In this document: in pieces, positions 5,316 through 5,507 of the stretch
How positions within the stretch are numbered: the stretch's first letter is position 1
Layout: each line of letters starts with the position of its first letter
Assembly (NCBI GenBank): GCA_023427985.1
Contig: JAEYZM010000003.1
Span: forward strand, 1-5,507
Direction of reading: 5' to 3'
Length of the DNA stretch: 5,507 nt
Origin: Bacteroidota bacterium
Lineage (GTDB): Bacteria; Bacteroidota; Bacteroidia; Sphingobacteriales; Sphingobacteriaceae
The notes under the pieces: model-generated
The model's database searches: none
Seen by the model: the letters and a program-made list of their open reading frames with translations, nothing else
Told to the model about the DNA's origin: nothing
Program-made: the position numbers and the translations under genes

Positions 5316-5507
5316 ATGGCAACAGTAAAAAAAGCAGCTAAGAAATCAGCTGCAAAAAAACCAGCTGCGAAAAAAGCAGCAAAGAAAGCGGCTCCTAAAA
5401 AAGCAGCTAAGAAAGCAGCTCCTAAAAAAGCAGCTAAGAAAGCAGCTCCTAAAAAAGCAGCTAAGAAAGCAGCTCCTAAAAAAGCAGCTCATAAAAAAGC
5501 AGCTCAT
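5316..5507 (+). CDS. Histone H1-like Lys/Ala-repeat DNA-binding protein (5' part)
   Basis: An open frame of 64 codons runs off the window without a stop. After MATVKK the protein contains only Ala, Lys, Pro, Ser and His, built from AAKK, AAPKK and finally KKAAH units. This is the composition of bacterial H1-like nucleoid proteins (Chlamydia Hc1/Hc2, Bordetella BpH1 and Bacteroidota counterparts), which bind DNA non-specifically through a disordered basic tail and compact the chromosome. The repeat starts at residue 5, so no globular domain precedes it; any would have to lie beyond the window. The ATG at 5316 follows an A-rich leader (ACAAAAAAAC) without Shine-Dalgarno. Alternatives are a long basic linker of a larger protein. 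Confidence 0.8.
   Translation, partial: MATVKKAAKKSAAKKPAAKKAAKKAAPKKAAKKAAPKKAAKKAAPKKAAKKAAPKKAAHKKAAH
5388..5507 (+). repeat. In-frame 27-bp, then 15-bp, tandem repeats in the H1-like gene
   Basis: The unit encoding AAPKKAAKK occupies 5388-5414, 5415-5441 and 5442-5468. Copies two and three are identical in DNA, and copy one differs by one base. A fourth (from 5469) switches AAG to CAT, and the last 30 bp are two identical 15-bp copies (5478-5492 and 5493-5507) encoding KKAAH. Identity at synonymous sites points to recent slippage or recombination, so copy number may vary between strains or be mis-assembled. Confidence 0.85.

Overview
The window looks like a low-GC Bacteroidota chromosome segment (Chitinophagales or Sphingobacteriales-like; inference). 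The protein sequences have a Bacteroidota flavour. Gene starts carry A-rich leaders instead of Shine-Dalgarno sequences. Several gene starts are preceded by perfect TAnnTTTG motifs, the -7 promoter element of that phylum. It holds six complete genes and one gene cut by the right edge. There is no phage, transposase, CRISPR array or RNA gene that I can support.

Layout. Positions 14-1195 (minus) encode a glutaryl-CoA dehydrogenase-type acyl-CoA dehydrogenase. It is divergent from a two-gene operon, folB (dihydroneopterin aldolase) plus a GlcD-type FAD-linked 2-hydroxyacid dehydrogenase (1255-3000), across a 59-bp gap with a TAnnTTTG box on each strand. A 326-bp spacer follows, with a perfect 20-bp palindrome, a long period-7 degenerate repeat, and an AT-rich stretch carrying a small inverted repeat ahead of hsp20 (3327-3776). 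After hsp20 come a short period-7 array, a good hairpin terminator and two more period-7 arrays. A small secreted beta-barrel-like protein (4028-4582) follows. It converges on yajQ (4660-5151, minus), with an AT-rich hairpin and a period-8 array between them. A 164-bp very AT-rich divergent spacer then leads to a histone H1-like Lys/Ala-repeat protein (5316 to beyond the edge).

Function. The genes are mostly housekeeping: acyl-CoA catabolism, folate synthesis, 2-hydroxyacid oxidation, proteostasis, a nucleotide-binding protein and nucleoid packaging. FolB releases glycolaldehyde, and its operon partner belongs to a family that includes glycolate oxidases, so a by-product link is conceivable but unproven.

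The most unusual content is non-coding. At least four arrays of clearly different sequence share a 7-nt register, and a fifth has an 8-nt register. Three of the five begin at or within a few bases of a stop codon. I know of no described function for such arrays. They are the best candidate here for something undescribed.
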